From an uncultured Chitinophagaceae bacterium (GTDB lineage: Bacteria; Bacteroidota; Bacteroidia; Chitinophagales; Chitinophagaceae): a stretch of DNA of 9,244 bases. The notes under the pieces are model-generated. The model ran no database searches. It had not been told where the DNA came from and saw nothing but the letters and a program-made list of their open reading frames with translations. Position 1 is the first letter of the stretch. The number at the start of each line of letters is the position of its first letter. The position numbers and the translations under genes are program-made. This document shows positions 7,352-9,244 of the stretch, piece after piece. The stretch covers positions 1 to 9,244 of the forward strand of contig CAKSVK010000145.1 in the NCBI GenBank assembly GCA_934502905.1, read 5' to 3'.

Positions 7352-7403
7352 TGGCGCAAGTCTGGCAGCCCGGCACTGTGGGTTGCCAGACTTGTGCCGC
7401 TAC
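7352..7403. repeat. Long intergenic hairpin, REP-like, 26 nt after phnY
   Basis: GGCGCAAGTCTGGCA (7353-7367) faces TGCCAGACTTGTGCC (7384-7398), and pairing continues through G7368·T7383 and CCC/GGG. This gives a 19-bp stem with an 8-nt loop (7372-7379). The imperfect pairs 7356/7395, 7368/7383 and the extra outer pair 7352/7399 are all G·U in plus-strand RNA but A·C mismatches in minus-strand RNA. On the minus strand a GTAG tetranucleotide (complement of 7400-7403) sits at the foot of the stem, a hallmark of REP elements. There is no U-tract after the stem on the plus side, so it is not a standard intrinsic terminator. It may still protect or end the phnAY transcript. Confidence 0.6.
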
Positions 7404-7410
7404 AATCCAA

Positions 7411-7427
7411 TCCTGATTGCATCAGGA
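7411..7427. repeat. Short perfect hairpin adjacent to the REP-like element
   Basis: TCCTGAT-TGC-ATCAGGA is a perfect 7-bp stem with a 3-nt loop, 12 nt after the longer hairpin. No T-tract follows on either strand. A nearby word AGTCTGGCA (7448-7456) repeats the arm of the larger hairpin exactly, and TGCATCAG at 7418-7425 recurs at 7493-7500, so this stretch may be the remains of a composite repeat. Confidence 0.5.
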
Positions 7428-7515
7428 CGTGGAATTCCCCCCGACGCAGTCTGGCAAAATTAAAAAGGCAACAGATCACCCTCCGGAAAGTCTGCATCAG
7501 CATGCACAATCCCTT

Positions 7516-7549
7516 AAAAAAGAAAAACCCGGCATTAGAAAATGCCGGG
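7516..7549 (-). terminator. Rho-independent terminator of the carA-aroQ transcript
   Basis: On the minus strand the stem CCCGGCATT / AATGCCGGG (7541-7549 with 7528-7536) has 9 perfect pairs and a 4-nt loop. It is followed at once by a T-rich tract, TTTTTCTTTTTT (complement of 7516-7527). It lies 86 nt downstream of the aroQ stop. This is the one textbook terminator in the window. The plus side has only a weaker, displaced T-run at 7562-7568, so it may also slow transcription arriving from phnY. Confidence 0.88.
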
Positions 7550-7635
7550 CATCTTGTGTAGATTTTTTCTATACCCTTTATCTATTTAAGTACTCAAATT
7601 TACAAACTCTCTCGTTAACTATTTCCCAAAATGAA

Positions 7636-8055
7636 TTATTTATTCAACAAATATTCCAGGGCCAGCTCATAACCCTTTAGTCCCAACCCTATAATGCTGC
7701 CAACAGCCTTTGCAGACACGTGAGACAGCTTTCTGAACTCTTCCCGGGCATGTACATTAGATATATGCACCTCCACCACAGGCGCCTTAATGGAGGCTAT
7801 AGCGTCGCCAATAGCCACCGAAGTATGGGTATAAGCCGCCGGGTTCAGTATGATGCCATCATAGTCAAAGCCCACCCTTTGAAGCTCATTTACCAGCTCT
7901 CCTTCTATGTTGCTTTGAAAATAATGCAATGTCACTGCGGGATGCTTACGCTGTAACGCTTCAAAAAAGTCTTCAAAGGAAGTACTGCCGTAAATCCCGG
8001 GCTCTCTTTTGCCGAGCAGGTTCAGATTAGGCCCGTTTATAATGGCTATTTTCAT
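7636..8055 (-). CDS. aroQ: Type II 3-dehydroquinate dehydratase
   Basis: AroQ converts 3-dehydroquinate to 3-dehydroshikimate, the third step of the shikimate pathway, in the cytosol; the type II enzyme is normally a dodecamer. The 139-residue protein has the usual length and all the family marks: NGPNLNLLGKREPGIYG at 7-23 with Asn12, Arg17 and catalytic Tyr22, the SNIEGELV segment at 48-55, NPAAYTHTSVA at 71-81 with Asn71 and His77, and EVHISNVHAREEFR at 95-108 with catalytic His97 and Arg104. It lies 50 nt downstream of carA on the same strand and ends before the terminator at 7516-7549, so it is probably the last gene of that transcript. I see no separate promoter in the 50-nt gap. The ATG at 8055 gives the standard N-terminus. 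Confidence 0.97.
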   Translation of the reverse strand: MKIAIINGPNLNLLGKREPGIYGSTSFEDFFEALQRKHPAVTLHYFQSNIEGELVNELQRVGFDYDGIILNPAAYTHTSVAIGDAIASIKAPVVEVHISNVHAREEFRKLSHVSAKAVGSIIGLGLKGYELALEYLLNK

Positions 8056-8105
8056 GCAATCATGGTTTTAATGACCTTCAATTTCGCAATAAACGGAAAA
8101 ACTGC

Positions 8106-9209
8106 CTAGTTTTTCATCAATGCTATGAATTCATCAAAAAGATAGCGGCTGTCGTACGGACCCGGAGTTGACTCAGGGTGATACTGTACGGAGAAAGCCG
8201 GTTTCCCTTTCACACGGATCCCTTCTATGGAATTATCATTCAGGTTCACATGAGTGACCTCTACAACATCCGATTTTTGTACTGCGTCGGGATCAATACC
8301 AAAGCCATGGTTTTGCGTGGTGATTTCACTGCGCCCTGTAATGATATTTTTAACAGGATGGTTCAAACCACGATGCCCGTGATGCATTTTAAAGGTGGGA
8401 ACGCCGTTTGCCAGTGCCAGCAGCTGGTGCCCCAGGCAAATGCCAAAAAGAGGTATATTTTTCGCCAGGATACCTTTTACTGTTTCTACAGCATAATCCA
8501 TCGGAGCCGGGTCACCGGGTCCATTGGAAATAAAATAACCATGCGGTTTAAAATCCTCTGTTTCTTTCAGGGGCGTTTTGGCAGGATATACCCTGATATG
8601 AGCTCCTCTTTCGATCAGGCAATTCAGGATATTTCTTTTCACGCCAAAATCATATACAGCGATCCTGATAGGTGCATGCGGATTTCCGGATTCATACACT
8701 TCTTTGGTAGAAACAACAGAAGCCAGCTCCAGTCCATTCATAGAAGGTACCTGCTTCAGCCTGGATTTCAGGCTTTCCACATCTGTATCTTCGGACGAAA
8801 TAATACAGTTCATTGCGCCACTGGTACGTATATGCGCCACCAGGGCCCGTGTATCCACACCGTGGATGGCTACAATCCCCTGGTCGTCCAGGTAGTGCTG
8901 CAGGGAGTTGTCTGCCTGGAAACGGCTGTATTTCTCCTCCAGGTTACGCGCGATCAGCGCCTTTATCTTCACTGAATTGCTTTCCACATCGGCAGCTTTC
9001 ACACCATAGTTACCAATATGGGCTGCATTCATGATCGTCACCTGCCCGTAATAGCTCGGATCGGTAAACACCTCCTGGTAACCGGTCATGCCGGTATTAA
9101 AGCATATTTCACCTGTAGCGGTGCCTATTTTTCCGAATGATTTACCGTAAAAGATATTGCCGTCTTCCAGAATCAGAACAGCTTTTTGAGAGGGAACAGT
9201 ACCTGGCAT
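8106..9209 (-). CDS. carA: Carbamoyl-phosphate synthase small (glutamine amidotransferase) subunit
   Basis: CarA hydrolyses glutamine and passes ammonia to CarB for carbamoyl phosphate synthesis, feeding pyrimidine and arginine biosynthesis. The 367-residue protein is full length. The N-terminal CPSase small-subunit domain (about 8-135) contains TGEICFNTGMTGYQEVFTDP, HIGNYG and the GVDTRAL segment at 117-123. The class I glutamine amidotransferase domain (about 182-365) carries FISNGPGDP, the nucleophile Cys258 in FGICLGHQL, and His344 and Glu346 in QYHPEST. Glutamine-binding and interface segments such as HHGHRGLNHPV and TTQNHGF are present. The start is the ATG at 9209. carB is not in the window and none follows carA, so the two subunit genes are not arranged carA-carB here. 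Upstream, only 35 nt are visible before the window edge. Confidence 0.97.
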   Translation of the reverse strand: MPGTVPSQKAVLILEDGNIFYGKSFGKIGTATGEICFNTGMTGYQEVFTDPSYYGQVTIMNAAHIGNYGVKAADVESNSVKIKALIARNLEEKYSRFQADNSLQHYLDDQGIVAIHGVDTRALVAHIRTSGAMNCIISSEDTDVESLKSRLKQVPSMNGLELASVVSTKEVYESGNPHAPIRIAVYDFGVKRNILNCLIERGAHIRVYPAKTPLKETEDFKPHGYFISNGPGDPAPMDYAVETVKGILAKNIPLFGICLGHQLLALANGVPTFKMHHGHRGLNHPVKNIITGRSEITTQNHGFGIDPDAVQKSDVVEVTHVNLNDNSIEGIRVKGKPAFSVQYHPESTPGPYDSRYLFDEFIALMKN

Positions 9210-9226
9210 TGTGTATGAAAATTTTG

Positions 9227-9234
9227 CAAAGAAA
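9227..9234 (-). promoter_or_regulatory. Possible -7-like element upstream of carA
   Basis: TTTCTTTG on the minus strand matches the Bacteroidota -7 consensus TAnnTTTG at all but one fixed position and lies 17 nt upstream of the carA ATG. The window ends too soon to check for a -33 element. The T-rich surroundings make a chance match plausible. Confidence 0.22.
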
Positions 9235-9244
9235 AGAAATTAAG

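Larger units (their letters stand above)
7327..7635. other. 309-base gene-free region between convergent phnY and aroQ
   Basis: The region holds, in order, the long REP-like hairpin, the short perfect hairpin, a partial copy of the hairpin arm and the minus-strand terminator. From 7550 to 7635 the sequence is AT-rich leader-like DNA in which I see no structure. An open frame at 7417-7680 on the plus strand crosses the terminator and the aroQ end and has no recognisable protein character. Confidence 0.7.

Noticed and set aside
7353..7398. Intrinsic terminator for phnA-phnY
   Set aside because: The stem is strong but is followed on the plus strand by GCTACAATCC rather than a T-tract, so I list it as a structured repeat.
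7353..7456. Remnant of a CRISPR array because an arm sequence occurs three times
   Set aside because: The copies are 9-15 bases long, one is inverted and the spacing is irregular; no repeat-spacer pattern exists.
7417..7680. Plus-strand open frame (87 codons) in the gene-free region
   Set aside because: It starts inside the second hairpin, reads through the minus-strand terminator and overlaps the end of aroQ; the translation shows no domain, signal peptide or convincing start context.
8178..8975. Long plus-strand open frame (265 codons) antisense to carA
   Set aside because: It lies wholly within a full-length, motif-complete carA on the other strand, and its translation has the Cys/Arg/His/Phe-rich look of a shadow frame with no recognisable domain.
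1..9244. tRNA or rRNA genes, insertion sequences, defence or phage genes
   Set aside because: I saw no cloverleaf-like sequence, rRNA motif, transposase motif or terminal inverted repeats; every long coding region is explained by the seven genes listed.

Overview
The window looks like chromosomal DNA from a soil-type Bacteroidota, most likely a Chitinophaga-like member of the Chitinophagaceae. That assignment is an inference from four things: a secreted modular protein ending in the gliding-motility-associated (type IX secretion, type B) C-terminal domain, start codons without clear Shine-Dalgarno sequences, a near-perfect Bacteroidota -7 promoter element (TAnnTTTG) ahead of one gene, and the sequence character of the Suf, AroQ and CarA proteins. 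Seven protein-coding genes are supported, and one of them is cut by the left edge.

Layout from left to right. (1) Positions 1-3048, plus strand: the 3' part of a large secreted protein with propeller-like repeats, PKD and Ig-like modules, a jelly-roll-like module set inside an Ig-like repeat, and a type B sorting domain. (2) Positions 3071-3817, minus strand: a two-gene Fe-S assembly operon, sufE followed by a DUF59/SufT-like gene, convergent with gene 1. (3) Positions 3818-3959: a divergent AT-rich intergenic region with several dyads and a repeated TTGCCTGA word. (4) Positions 3960-7326, plus strand: an XRE-cupin regulator, then phosphonoacetate hydrolase (phnA) and a phosphonoacetaldehyde dehydrogenase-like enzyme (phnY). 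(5) Positions 7327-7635: a 309-base gene-free stretch holding a 19-bp-stem hairpin with REP-like features, a second short hairpin, and a clear intrinsic terminator for the minus-strand genes. (6) Positions 7636-9209, minus strand: carA followed by aroQ.

Functionally, the most interesting part is the phosphonate module. PhnY would oxidise phosphonoacetaldehyde to phosphonoacetate, and PhnA would cleave the C-P bond to give acetate and phosphate. This is the lower half of the 2-aminoethylphosphonate route. The aminotransferase PhnW and any phosphonate transporter are not in the window. The adjacent XRE-cupin protein is the natural candidate regulator, possibly sensing a phosphonate. The flanking genes (Fe-S assembly, pyrimidine/arginine precursor, shikimate pathway) are ordinary housekeeping functions. 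I did not find a clearly new multi-gene system. The observations best worth following are the phosphonate-regulator pairing, the structured intergenic element and the nested domain in the secreted protein.
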